Both the position numbers and the translations under genes were made by a program. A stretch of DNA of 64,000 nt from Eustoma russellianum (Eukaryota; Streptophyta; Magnoliopsida; Gentianales; Gentianaceae), in NCBI GenBank assembly GCA_036186865.1, contig AP025046.1, forward strand, positions 38,230,526 through 38,294,525, written 5' to 3'. This document shows, in pieces, positions 46,030-57,613 of this stretch. The notes beneath the pieces were generated by a model. It saw nothing but the letters and a program-made list of their open reading frames with translations. It searched no databases and was not told the DNA's origin. The stretch's first letter is position 1. Every line of letters begins with the position of its first letter.

Positions 46030-47066
46030 TTCCTTCCCCCTTACAAAAAGTTTCGTCCTCGAAACTTGCGTATACGTGGTTTATAGCTTACTGTAGTCCC
46101 ACGTAATGTATTCACCTGACATACGCTACGAATATCATCATATCAACCTTACTTTTAGATTGTTAAGCCCTTAGTTCTACTTATACCACTTAGCGTATAT
46201 CATTCAACTTATGTAATTGTACTCTACCATTCCAAATTCTTAAATTCATCATATAAGATCCATCTCTTAGATACATAACCAAGCTAAATATCCATTGAGT
46301 ACTCTAATATGTTAATCATTACACTTCTACGTCATAGAATCAAGTTCTCTGAAATCAATTCTTATATACTTACAAATTAACTCTATGATCGTATCCTTAC
46401 TCTTTTGCATATATATCAATAGCCTAATATACGAAATATGTGTATGGACATTTTTTTTAAAATGTAGCTTACGTAGATATAGTTCGGGATATAGCTTTAA
46501 ATATTTAAAATGATATTCATTCTAATTTTTGTAAACACCGAAACCAAGGTAGTATATACTTGTTTTCGCAAAGCAGAGTCTCAAGTGACCTCTTATAAAA
46601 TAATGATATATGTACTTATTTGCAATATGTGATGCGAAATAACAACAAAGAAAACATTTAGCAAATAAGTACATATATGAAATTAGCTCAAAAAGAGAGA
46701 GGACACCTACCTCTTGGTTGAAGCCTAACAATATTGGTGGTGATATGGTGGTGTTAAGGGTGGTATTGATCTTCTCCTCTATCCTCTTCTTTCTTTCTTT
46801 TCTCTTTTTTTCTCTATATTCTTCTCAGAACTTTACTTTTAATTGCTAAACCTCACGTCACTACATTGTTTTGCCTTGGCCGAATGGCCTGTCTTTATAC
46901 AGGTGATAAAGAGTTAATTCATAGGTATTATAAGATAATTATGGAAGTTAATGGGTAAGGGTTAATGACGGGGGAGTTTTAGAATATGAAAGTTTAATAG
47001 GTATTAAGTGTGTTTATGGTGGGAAATTAATATTTAGAATTTTTTTTTTGTTTTACGGTTGTCACA
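46030..47066 (-). other. Second hairpin/polypurine box, interior piece and LTR fragment 2
   Basis: 46030-46072 carries the polypurine tract and hairpin. To about 46600 it is collinear with the start of the non-coding interiors at 7793 and 40540. An 18-bp inverted repeat, ATATATGTACTTATTTGC (46606-46623, 46661-46678), marks the switch to another LTR fragment. That fragment ends GGTTGTCACA at 47066, directly followed by a third box. Confidence 0.7.
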
Positions 47067-47206
47067 GTCTACCCCCTTACAATAAGTTTCGACCTCGAAA
47101 CTTGCATACCTTAAACGAATAGATGCGGATACCTCTCGCTCCCATGTCGCTTCTCTTTCGGTATGGTTGCTCCATTGAACTTTGACGTAGGGTATGACTC
47201 TTCGCC
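47067..47206 (-). pseudogene. Chromodomain remnant and third polypurine box
   Basis: Chromodomains target integration to modified chromatin in chromoviruses. Downstream of the integrase frame (ending at 47207) the minus strand, in another frame, encodes VKVQWSNH and ATWERE, typical of the Tekay chromodomain. It continues to the GTAAGGGGGTAGAC tract before the LTR end. A frameshift at the end of the integrase frame separates the domain from pol. Confidence 0.7.
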
Positions 47207-48592
47207 TCAGCTCTTGATCTTTAGATCTACGATCTTCACCGGAACCTCCTCATAAGTCACATCCGGTCTAACTTTCAATGGTCTCTCATTCAGTATATTA
47301 CTCGGATCTGGTACATACCTCCTTAGCTGTGACACGTGAAACACGTTATGGACTTGAGCCAAAACCGGTGGTAAAGCCAACTTATATGCCAGCGTCCCAA
47401 CTCTTTCGAGTACCTCGTAGGGACCAATGTAACGAGGACTCAGCTTTCCTTTTACTCCGAACCGACTTACACCTTTCATCGGCGACACCTTCAAATATAC
47501 CTTTTCTCCAACTGAAAACTCCAGCGGTCGTCTCTTAGAATCAGCCCAACTTTTGTTCCGGTCTTGAGCAACTTTGAGCCTTTCACGAATAATCTTGATC
47601 TTCTCCTTAGTCTGCTCAACTAACTCTGGCCCGGTGATAGCTCGCTCCCCAACTTCATCCCAGTACACCGGCGATCGACACTTACGGCCATAAAGAGCTT
47701 CAAACGGTGCCATACCAATAGCACTGTGATGGCTATTGTTGTAAGAGAATTCAATCAATTTCACCATACTGTCCCAATTACCTTTGAAATCCAGGACACA
47801 GGCTCGGAACATGTCTTCTAATGTCTGTATCGTCCGCTCAGACTGTCCGTCCGTCTGCGGATGAAATGCTGTACTCAACCGCAATTCAGTGCCCATTCTC
47901 CTCTGACATGCTGACCAGAATCTAGACGTAAATCTTGAATCCCGATCCGACACGATGCTTACCGGCACTCCATGTAAACTGACGATATTGTCAATATACA
48001 ATGTCACGAGTCTTTCCAGAGGTGCATTACTCAGCATAGGTAGAAAATGTGCCGACTTCGTCAACCGATCTACTATCACCCAAAGTGTATCATTACCATT
48101 ACGAGTTCTCGGGAGTCCCACAACGAAGTCCATCGTAATGTGCTTCCATTTCCATTCAGGTATCTCCAATGGCATCATTAACCCTCCAGGTCTCTGATGC
48201 TCGGCCTTTACTTGCTGACAAACTAGACATCTATCGATGAATTCAGCAATGTGACGCTTCATCCCACTCCATCAGTAATGCTTTTTGAGATCACTGTACA
48301 TCTTTGTCGCTCCAGGATGAATGGACAACTTAGAGTTGTGAGCTTCCTTCAACAACGCCTTTCGCAGTTCTTCCTTATCTGGCACACATAGTCTTCCCTG
48401 AAACCACAGACTCCCGTCATCGTGTACCTGAAAACCATCCACTTGACTAGTCAACATGCGGTCGCGGACCATTTTCAGATCACCATCTTCTTTTTGTGCC
48501 TCCTTAATCTGCTCCACCAACGAAGGAGTGATAGTAAGTGTAGCCAGAACACTCGCTATCGAATCGACTACATCAAGGTCAAACTCAGCCAT
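47207..48592 (-). pseudogene. Gypsy integrase with GPY/F region
   Basis: Integrase joins element DNA to the host chromosome. The zinc-binding N-terminus shows CLVC and RPGGLM. The catalytic core has D in TMDFVVGLPRTR, D in IVSDRDSRFT and E in QTDGQSERTIQ. The C-terminal GPY/F region is present (LSPRYIGPYEVL), and an HNVFHVSQLRRY segment leads to the chromodomain. One in-frame TGA at 48274-48272 stands where tryptophan is usual (KKHY-stop-WSG), so only a single G-to-A change inactivates this part. A frame change near 48590 separates it from RNase H. Confidence 0.92.
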
Positions 48593-50357
48593 CTCTCTCT
48601 AGCGGTGACTGACCTGCATGACTAGATTTACGACTCAACGCATCAGCTACTACATTAGCTTTACCCGGATGATAACTGATGGTCAGATCGTAATCCTTCA
48701 ACAATTCCAACCATCTTCGCTGCCTCATGTTTAACTCCTTCTGTGTGAACAGATATTTCAGACTCTTATGATCCGTAAAAACCTCGCACTTTGCTCCGTA
48801 TAGATAATGTCTCCATATTTTAAGTGCGAACACTACCGCTGCCAACTCAAGATCATGAGTCGGATAATTCTGCTCATACAGTTTTAACTGTCGAGAGGCA
48901 TAAGCGATAACCTTTCCTTCTTGCATAAGTACACAACCTGTAATAGAAAAATTAGACCACGATTGACATGTATATAATATTTAACTTGAAATTGTATACA
49001 CACCTAGTCCATTTCTGGACGCATCACTATATATGACGAACCCTTCCGAACCAGAGGGCTGCGCCAATACTGGTGCTGTGGTCAGTCTCCTCTTCAACTC
49101 ATTAAAACTCTTCTCGCAATCAGCAGTCCATTCAAATTTTGTCTTCTTCTGCGTCAGTCTACTCAATGGCACTGCTATTCTGGAAAACCCTTCTACAAAC
49201 TTCCGGTAATAGCCTGCCAACCCAAGAAAACTTCTGACTTCCGTCACATTGGTTGGACGCGGCCATTCGGTAATTGCCTCAATTTTCTTTGGATCTACAG
49301 AAATTCCTTCTTCTAAGACAACATGACCCAGAAATGTCACGCTCCTCAGCCAAAATTCGCATTTGCTGAATTTAGCGTACAATTTCTTCTGTCTCAAGGT
49401 CTCCAGTACTTCTCTCAAATGTCCAGCATGCTTATCATCACTCGAAGAATACACCAAAATATCATCAATGAAAACAACCACAAACTTGTCCAGCTGTTCT
49501 CTGAACATAGTATTCATCAAGTCCATAAATGCAGCTGGTGCATTTGTCAATCCGAACGGCATCACTAAGAACTCGTAATGCCCGTATCTGGTACGAAATG
49601 CAGTCTTCTCTACATCCTCTGCCTTAACTCTCAACTGATGATAACCGGACCGCAGATCAATCTTAGAAAACACACGTGCACCTTTCAGCTGATCAAACAA
49701 ATCCTCAATGCGAGGTAGAGGGTACTTGTTCTTTATCGTGATCTTACTGATCTCACGATAATCGATGCACAGTCTCAAGCTTCCATCTTTCTTCTTAACA
49801 AATAACACCGGCGCTCCCCACGGTGAAACACTCGGACGAATAAACTTCCGATCAAGAAGCTCTTGCAACTGCTCTTTCAATTCTTTCAATTCTGCCGGAG
49901 CCATCCGATACGGTGTCTTCGAGATAGGCTCAGCTCCTGGAATGAGATTTATCTCGAAATCTACCTCACGACTCGGCGGCAAACCCGACAATTCCTCTGG
50001 AAATACATCTTTGAATTCATTCACAATCGGAATCTGATCAATTGTCGGCACCTCATGCTTCGAATCCATAGCATATACCAGAAATCCCTCTGCACCCTTC
50101 TGCAGCATCCGATGTGCCTGAACTGCGGTCAGATAAATTTTCTTTGGAATCTTCTTCAACTTAAAGTTTCCTTGAAACACAACTTCCTTTGCATCAGGAC
50201 ACCTGATACTCACTTGCTTCTGTCGGCAATTTATATTCGCATGATGCTCCGACAGCCAATCCATCCCTAGAATGATATCGAAATCGCTTAACTGAATCGG
50301 AATAAGAGTAGCAGTGAACATCCGTTCTTCAATCTCCATTTCACAACCCTTATATTG
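48585..50357 (-). pseudogene. Gypsy protease fragment, reverse transcriptase and RNase H
   Basis: The frame starts inside the protease: [14 protein letters not shown] is present but the catalytic D-T/S-G segment is missing. Reverse transcriptase is complete and open: [53 protein letters not shown] and [11 protein letters not shown] (catalytic DD, about 49450). RNase H shows [19 protein letters not shown] and TDHKSLKYL, ending [15 protein letters not shown]. RNase H is split by 66 bp at 48938-49003 containing an in-frame stop and bounded by GT and AG. The first residues (MNDFHQ) derive from LTR sequence at the deletion junction. Confidence 0.95.
48938..49003 (-). other. Intron-like 66-bp insert in RNase H
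   Basis: On the minus strand it starts GTGTGTATAC and ends TTTTTCTATTACAG, with a TCTAAT segment upstream that could act as a branch site. It interrupts the conserved RNase H between GLG and the residues before [13 protein letters not shown]. Its length is a multiple of three but it contains a stop. Removing exactly these bases restores the conserved spacing of the domain. It is AT-rich compared with the flanking coding sequence. It could be a spliceosomal intron or a random insert. Confidence 0.6.
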
Positions 50358-51344
50358 ATGAAAATCATTCATGCAGAGACAATTACATATAACATTTACA
50401 AATCAACATGCATGTCAATCGGGTAAATAAACTGCGGAAAGTAAATCACTCCACATAATAATGCGCAACTTCATGATGCATGCCTTCTCTACGTGTCACT
50501 CGCAACAAAAGTCATGTCACGCATGATGCTCCTATCTCTACCGTGCAATGCATGAACCTCGAGGTGATCCTACCACACGCCCCGTCAGGCCACACGCCTC
50601 ATAGGGCCACACGCCTCATAGGGCTACACGTCCCGTAGGACCACACGCCTCGTAGGGCCACACGCTCCGTAACGTGGAGTCAGCAAACACACGTTCCGTA
50701 ACGTGGAGTCAGCGAACACACGCTCCGTAACGTGGAGTCAGCGAACACACGGTCCGTAACATGGTGTCAGCGCCCCGAAGGGATGCAATGCTAATGCACG
50801 TGCCATGAATGCTGCACACACATAATTCACAATCCGGCGCATACACGCTCCTATATATACGCGCGCCCATACACGTGCATATATACTTGCATGTCTACCC
50901 CCACACATCCATATACACATGCAATACGCATTGAGATCGTACAACCATACATACACCTAGTTCATTTATACATATCTATCTCATATATACATACACACGC
51001 ATATGGAAAAAGTCCAATTACAGATATAAAGCAAACAACACACTGATGCACGATAAGCATAACAAGCACAAATAGACCACTTACCTCTGATGCATGACAA
51101 CATAACAAGCACAGATAGACCACTTACCTCTGATCGGTCAATTAGCTTTCTTATTCTATGCTCGAACGTGAGTAAGGTTACCATAAAAGTTTCTGCTTCT
51201 ACATGTCCAACTTATCCTCTGAAATCTCCAAAACTTGAACCTGTAAGTTAATTATTTGTTTATTAAGTTGACTCTTCAACTTCACCCTTATACCACAAAT
51301 TCCTTCTCAAGCTCATAAACTAGTATGCTGCATGTAGTCACTAG

Positions 51345-51409
<65 letters not shown>

Positions 51410-52522
51410 GAATATGCACAGTGCAATGTTTATTAAATTATGTATTATGAAGGTGGCATCAAATTAGAATATCTAACGTGTACCACATCGGTTACACACC
51501 ACATCTTAACAATTGAGCATAGATTTAGAGTACCAAATTTGTATCATTTCTGGTCGACACATGCATATTACATTTATATATAAATATGCAATTAAGTCAT
51601 GTGAATATCACTTTTTCCCTTTGTCTATTTCATGTACGAACGGATACACATTCAGTAGACAACATAGTCATGTACATCTATGCCAACTTACATTCGGCAG
51701 TGGCGTCCATTGACAAACTAAATAATTTTCATTCGTAACATACACACACCAGACACCTCAAAAATTTTAATGTAAAGTATCATTTCATGAGCTTTCAGAT
51801 ACCACACTTGTTACAAACGGATTTTAACATTTGAGCCAAGATTCAATTTCGTCCATTTGTTTCGTTTTTATATATACATACGGCCGAACATTCATATCAC
51901 ATATATATGTATATATAGTTAATCAATACATTCAATTCAACAAACACATATGTACACACGGATATACTTGTATAAAAATACATTTATGCAATTCAAGAAA
52001 CTGATGCATGATCCAAGTTAGTACCGAAAATACAAACATATAGTTTGTCAAAATCATAGTAAATACACCAAAGCTACTTACTTGATTCGTATACTATACC
52101 GTAGACAATTGTTCAGAATGAGTTGCCACAATTTTCTTTCTTTCCTCCAAATATTGCCTCGGCTGTGGAACAAAATTTAGCCAAAGAAAAATTATTTTGT
52201 TTGCTATATGGAAGATTGGGTAGGAGCACAACCTTCTTTTTCCTTTTTTTTCCTCCTCCCTTTTCTTCCCCTATCTCACGGCAGCTTCCCCTTTCTGTCC
52301 ACAATGTAACCGGCTGAAACTTTTGTGGGGGAAAAAAGATAAGTGTTACCTATTTAATATAATAGGATTAAGGGAGTAATGAGAGAGTTATAGAATTAAT
52401 GGTGGAGGTTATGAAAAATTAAGAGGGTATGGGGGATAATGGAGAGTCAAGGTAGTAATTTTTTTATCCATTATCTGTTACACATATATATTAGATTTTG
52501 TTTTTCAATCTGGGTTGTAACA
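50358..52522 (-). repeat. Partial 5' LTR of Gypsy element 2
   Basis: It corresponds to 38338-40513. The junction with pol at 50358 shows a shared ATG at both sides (TTATG and TTGATG), typical of microhomology-mediated deletion. It ends TGTAACA before the CTTAG duplication. Confidence 0.93.
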
Positions 52523-52527
52523 CTTAG

Positions 52528-53355
52528 CTACTTGGTACTGTAGATATTTGGAATTTTATTGCTAAGAATTTTAGGTAATTACATGAAAAAAAAAATCGAA
52601 ACCAAACCGAACCGGTCAAACAGTTTGTTGAACTGTTTCAGTCTAGTTCAGGTTTTGCCATTTCCAAACTGTTACAAACAGTCCAATTTATAACATGACC
52701 AAAAAGAAGCCGTACCAGACCATGTACATCGAGAGGCATAAACATGGGTGACAAACTAGGGTAAATTAGTCAAATTTACAATTTAGGGGGGGAAATTGCG
52801 AAACTAGGGTTTTCGATTTTTGTAAATTCGAAATACACCTTCAACCACATTACTTGTTATACTGGTAAAAACTTCACTCATCTTAAGCAATATGCTTCGA
52901 CTCTTTATTTGCATGTGTTAAAAGCAAACAATAGGTGAAGTTTGGATGCAGGCCCGTTCAGGTTGAGGGAAAAAGACCCAGTGATTGCTTGTGTATAGGA
53001 CTCCAGGATTCTCTTTATTAGCAGCGAGGCGCAGGCGCAGGAGAGGTCTAACACGCGTTGGCAATTATAGCATGGGTAGCCTTTATTACCCTACCTGTTT
53101 TTTTTTATTCTTTTTGCTACTGTACTAGTATATTCAGTATTCGTTTCCTTGTTCAAGCTGCACCAAAGCGGACGCTCGATGGAGCAGCGACGCAGAGGCA
53201 GGAGAAACGTCCACACGGAGGCAATTATAGCATGGGTAGCTCTCATTATCCGACCTGATTTCTTGTTCTAACCCACCTCTCTTATTATTATATATTCTGG
53301 ATATATTATTTTATTCTGAATGTTCTATGTTTCTTTGCTGATCTATTGTATATAG
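52528..53355. other. Host sequence with a local duplication
   Basis: A segment including GGCAATTATAGCATGGGTAG occurs twice (about 53010-53095 and 53185-53260), each time preceded by a GCAGCGA...CGCAG block and followed by TTAT-CC-ACCTG. No coding frame is recognised. The last bases, TTGTATATAG, form a usable splice acceptor for the next segment. Confidence 0.5.
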
Positions 53356-54271
53356 GATCAGAAAGCTGTGATGAAGAAACCACTTACGATTGTCAAACCC
53401 AGATATGGCTTGGCCGGGGTGGGGTGGCGAGGGCCGACATCATTGGTAGGAACTGCTTTAAACTAATTCCTTTGTATGGTGTGAATTATTTTGTCTATTA
53501 TTATTTTTTTAAGATACATTTTCTTTTGGTGCATTTTGTCTATTAATATAGTTTGTTATGACAAAGTGTCTCTTGATGCATTCCGTCTATTATTATATTT
53601 TTTTTCATGACAAATTGTCTCTTGATGCTTGTCTATTATTATAGTTTTCATGACAAAACAAATTGTCTCTTGATGCAGTGAGATCCTCTGGCATCAGGTG
53701 GATTGCTGTGCAGGGAAATGATTGCATCTGTGTCATGTCCAGCGACAAAGTTTGTTTTCTTAACTTAGATCTATATTTTTCTTTTTATTTATTTATTTAT
53801 TTTTAATAATTTATTTGGTAGAAGCAAATTATATATTTTCCGGTTTTATTTTATTTTATAATACATTTGATAGAATCAAATTATTGGACACGACAAAGAC
53901 AAGGGTACACTTACGGACTTTTTGGCAAATCTATTCAAGGACATATGTGAGTCCTTATGTTCGGTTACCCTGGTTGACTTTCAAAGTCGACAAGAAAGAT
54001 CTAATCTAGTTGTTGAGTTAATCCTTCTAATCTTTTCAGATGATCCATATGCGCATGAATATCGCTCAGATGCTCTAAGGTCCCAGGACAGTGGCACGAG
54101 AAAGTCTTTTGCAGTTGGTATGAGGATATCAACGTGTTTGTTTTTATTCCACTGATTGTTGTGCTGTTATCATATTCTTATTCTTAATATTTTCCTTTTT
54201 CTTTTTTCTTTGGTTTTGCAGTCTCTGTTGTTTTGGGTACGGAGAGGACCAACAACACATTTGATCTTAAG
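53356..54271 (+). CDS. Candidate host exons of an unrecognised gene
   Basis: Open segments 53356-53445, 53679-53749, 54040-54117 and 54222-54271 are each bounded by AG and GT. The first starts two bases into a codon and leaves one base, which the second completes. The second ends in phase 0. An additional short exon near 53873-53903 is needed to bridge to 54040, and one with suitable ends exists. Peptides include GIRWIAVQGNDCICVMS and SVVLGTERTNNTFDLK. The fourth ends in phase 0, matching the start of 58074. There is no known domain and no start codon identified. Reading frame and splice signals agree, but this remains a prediction. Confidence 0.4.
53527..53680. repeat. Three-copy ~55-bp tandem repeat
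   Basis: Units of the type TTGTCTATTATTATAGTTT...ATGACAAA-TTGTCTCTTGATGCA recur three times and end exactly at the candidate splice acceptor at 53678. Each copy carries a TGATGCA or TGATGC-like acceptor region. Confidence 0.75.
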
Positions 54272-54689
54272 GTACTTGTCTTTTTTTTTTTTTTTTAATT
54301 GTTTAATAACATCACTTAGCCGCCAAGTCTTTCTAGAATAATGAAAATGCAATTATGGGGCAGCGGAGAGTCGTCTATTATCCTATGTAGCAAAAAATAA
54401 AATAAAATTATTTGCCTCGTACAGAGTAGTCCTATTTCCCGTCCCCTTTCCCTTCCCTCCCACTCTCTTGTGACATTAATATTTTTTCAGTCCAACTTTG
54501 CCATTTCATAACTAAGATTCTTTGCTACACTTAGACTAATTATATTTTAGACTGTTGTGTATTTGACACAATAGTATTAAAGTGTCATATGCACACTTTT
54601 GTATGGATTGTGGCTTCGGGGAGCAAAATTTTATGATAAGAGTGAAGGACTGAAGAAAGAAGGGCGGAATGGAAATTCAAGCCTCATTT

Positions 54690-55600
54690 GAATGCTCAAT
54701 GATTTACTAACCATGTCTTTATTAGTTTCGTTTTTGTAACCAGAAGGAATATGCATATATGCTTCTTCCTGTAATTCTTCATTTAAGAATGCATTTTTGA
54801 TATCTAATTGATGAAGTTTCCAATCTAAGTTTACAGCTAAAGAGAAGATTTTCCTAAAAGTATTTAATTTTCCTATAAGAGCAAATGTTTCTAGATAGTC
54901 TATACTGTAGGTTTAAGTGAATCCTCCAGTAAAAACCTACCTTTGTTTTTGTATTTTTCCATTTGCATTGTTTTTTATGGAAAAAATCTTTCTGCAGCGA
55001 ATTGGTCTGACCCCCATTTGGCAGAGGTGTTAGCTTCTAGGTGTTGTTTTTATATTAATGCATTCATTTCTTCATTAACATCTTCCAATGTGGTACTAAC
55101 GGTGCTTCATGAATGTCTTTTGGAATAGCTGAGTGTTTAAGTTGCTTGTAAATGCCTGGAACTGTGGACTGAGTTTAGAGTAGGACATAAAGTTATATAG
55201 GGAAGCTTTGTGCATTCCCCGACTCTCTTTCTAAGGTTTTCGGCATGTCATCTAAATTTTGATTTTCTTCACACTTCTCCTCACACTGTTGAGATTGATC
55301 AATAGTCATGTTTTGAAACTGTTGAGATTGATCAGTTGGGGCATAGGCCTTTGTGATAGGAGGTTTGTTCCTCATAATTGGTTCTATTTCCGGTGAGACT
55401 TCAGATAATGGTGGATTTTGGGATTGTGTTTGAGATATTACTAGATTTGAGTGATCAGTCAAGACTGGAGCGTGTCTAATAATGTTAATCAAGTTCCAAC
55501 TGCTCTACCGAAATGGATTATGTGTTATAGCTTCACAAAATGCTTCTGTTTCATTGAAGGTTACATCTGACGTAGTATACATTTTTATAGTGTTTGGACA
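54690..55600 (-). pseudogene. Copia integrase-to-reverse-transcriptase remnant
   Basis: The minus strand encodes FSLAVNLDWKLHQLDIKNAF and EEAYMHIPSGYKNE, the conserved start of Copia reverse transcriptase (54718-54870). Upstream is the variable linker (55193-55492; SQTQSQNPPLSEV) and, near 55560, DVTFNE, which corresponds to the end of the integrase region. Several stops occur. It shares the family's order with Copia element 2 at 61150-64000 but is not the same copy. Confidence 0.8.
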
Positions 55601-55712
55601 AGACACTTATACCATCTTTGGGTGCGTAAATTGCTTATGAATATACATCTTGTGGCTTTAGGATCTGGTTTGTTTCTGTTATGGGCTTGAATAATAATAT
55701 GTGCAACCAAAG

Positions 55713-56730
55713 TTTTTTTTTTTTGTGGCAAGGTTGAATTTCATATTAAAAACCAAATTAGGCAGCTTCACATAGTGGTTGCATGTGGAGGTCAATTAGC
55801 AAACACAATTGCTCTAAATGCAAAGGCACAAAATGTTTATTAGCATAGTCTTACCAAATATTAGTGCCTACATAAATCCCCTTACATCTTTCAAAAGTAA
55901 AGACAAATTAAAGACAAAAGACATCCCTAATAAGTATACAAAACAGCAAAAGAAAACTCTACTGAATGGAAATAACCAAAATTTACAAAGGAAAGCCTGC
56001 CCGATATCCAATTCCAAGCAGTCAAAGCAGGGGCGAGAGCAAGCCCAAAAGTAGCACCAACCCAATTCTGGTTTCCCAGGACCAAAACTGAGGGAATGAA
56101 GGGGGAACATACCAGTAGGCTAAACAAGTGTCCAACCATCGAACCAACCAGGGGAAATGAGTAAGGAGAGCATCTAGACCAGTAAAACTCAGCTTTAAAA
56201 AGTTGGAGGTTGAAAACCTTGACATCCAAACACTACAAACTCCACATAGCTTTCCATATTTGAGGCCAATAATCCCCAAACTCTAACCAAAACGAAAGCC
56301 TCTGACAATTTCATTTCTCATCTCAGTAATGCCAGTACCTTCCAAAATCAGACGTCGAAGGGTACTAAAATATACAGAGGTGGACATAGTGCCTATGTGG
56401 TATCATGAGGTGGTGTATGAGGGGATACCATTCAATGTTTGAAGTTTAAAACATTTGGCCTCTCATGTAAATAAATAGCCCTCAAAGACAAGCAAGAAAC
56501 AAATTTGAGAACCACAGTTGGGTATCAGTCTGAACACCATGCCACTGCCACAGGAGGATAGACTGAAGAATGCTGGGAACAGAGATGCAAAGACACTGAC
56601 AAAGGCCCAACAAAAAGTAAGGAGATCAACAAAGGTACGACAGAAATGCCATTGGAGGAACCTGTGCAACACGGTTCCTCGAGCTTAAAAGGCAAAGGTA
56701 CTGCTTATCTAACTTCTGTTAATAAATTAT
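55713..56730 (-). mobile_element. LINE-like or mRNA-like insert with A-tail on the minus strand
   Basis: It has a T-run at 55712-55726 on the plus strand. On the minus strand this reads as a 3' end CAACCTTGCCAC followed by A residues, the usual end of plant L1-type LINEs. Broken frames with tryptophan- and cysteine-rich peptides run to about 56730. I cannot assign them to a LINE domain with confidence. Confidence 0.45.
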
Positions 56731-57509
56731 ACCATTATCTGAGATAGAAGACGATGAGGAGGATGATCTTTTTGTATGTAATGAGTTTCAAGTCCCTGAT
56801 AAGGGGAAGTAATACTAAAGGCTTGGATGGTTTATTAGGTACCCAAGCTCTTGATTCGGAAGGGTTGGATAGTAAAGTGGAGGAGTTAAACTCCCAACAT
56901 TCTGAGAAAGCCTCTTCTAAGGAGGATAGAAGGAAAAACGAAGGTACCCTTAGCCAAGTCCAAGCAGAGTACAGAAAAAGGACAAGCAACGTTGGAGTAT
57001 ACATGGCAAACTGCCCGTGGAAAAACAACAAAAATACTTGTTGAGAAAGCGGTTTCAAAGAACATATTTGAACCCCTGGTCAGCAAACTTTTGAAATTTT
57101 TGAAGCCAAAGCCAAAAAAGAATAAGCAAAAGATAAAGTGCAAACATGCTCCCACGTACTAACAAAGGAAACTAATGGTGAAACAGTGGAAATGAATTGT
57201 GAACAGGATGTTTTGGTTTCCCCATTCATGAAGGAAGATTTGAAGTCAAACTTTAACAGTCCGATCTCGTTGACTTAATAGAGGGAACAACAACAAAGTT
57301 TGTCAAGCAATATAATATAGGTAGGATTAGAGATAGGAGTCCGAAGTAATAGTTTTGGTCTTCCTTTTGATAGATTTTTGAATTGCTTCCCAGAAATAGT
57401 CCTTGCCTGGTTCTAAAGCTCTTTTAGCAATTAATTCTGGTGCCTTCTATGAAAATGGCTACCTTGTATGTATATTTCATATTTATGAAATTTTGCTTAC
57501 CAAAAAAAG
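56731..57509 (+). mobile_element. LINE-like fragment with A-tail on the plus strand
   Basis: It contains a charged open frame of 96 codons (56754-57044) without known domain. It ends in ATTTATGAAATTTTGCTTACC followed by A residues (about 57503-57509), again a plant LINE 3' end, in opposite orientation to the preceding insert. Confidence 0.45.
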
Positions 57510-57613
57510 AGCTTTCAATGACACTTGATGTATGAGGTTTCAACAACCATACTAATTAAGCGAAAAAGAAGAAATAGTGGCTCTAAAGCTCTGATACTAT
57601 AGCTCTGATACTA

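Larger units (their letters stand above)
37897..52522 (-). mobile_element. Ty3/Gypsy element 2 (chromovirus, Tekay-like), 14.6-kb mosaic
   Basis: Outer LTR sequences at 37897-40513 (complete) and 50358-52522 (partial) are nearly identical. They are flanked by a perfect 5-bp duplication CTTAG (37892-37896, 52523-52527). On the minus strand the element reads: partial 5' LTR, protease fragment, reverse transcriptase, RNase H, integrase, chromodomain remnant, polypurine tract, then two further LTR fragments with their own internal pieces, then the non-coding interior and the 3' LTR. The primer site, gag and the protease active site are missing, removed with the last ~440 bp of the 5' LTR. Confidence 0.9.
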
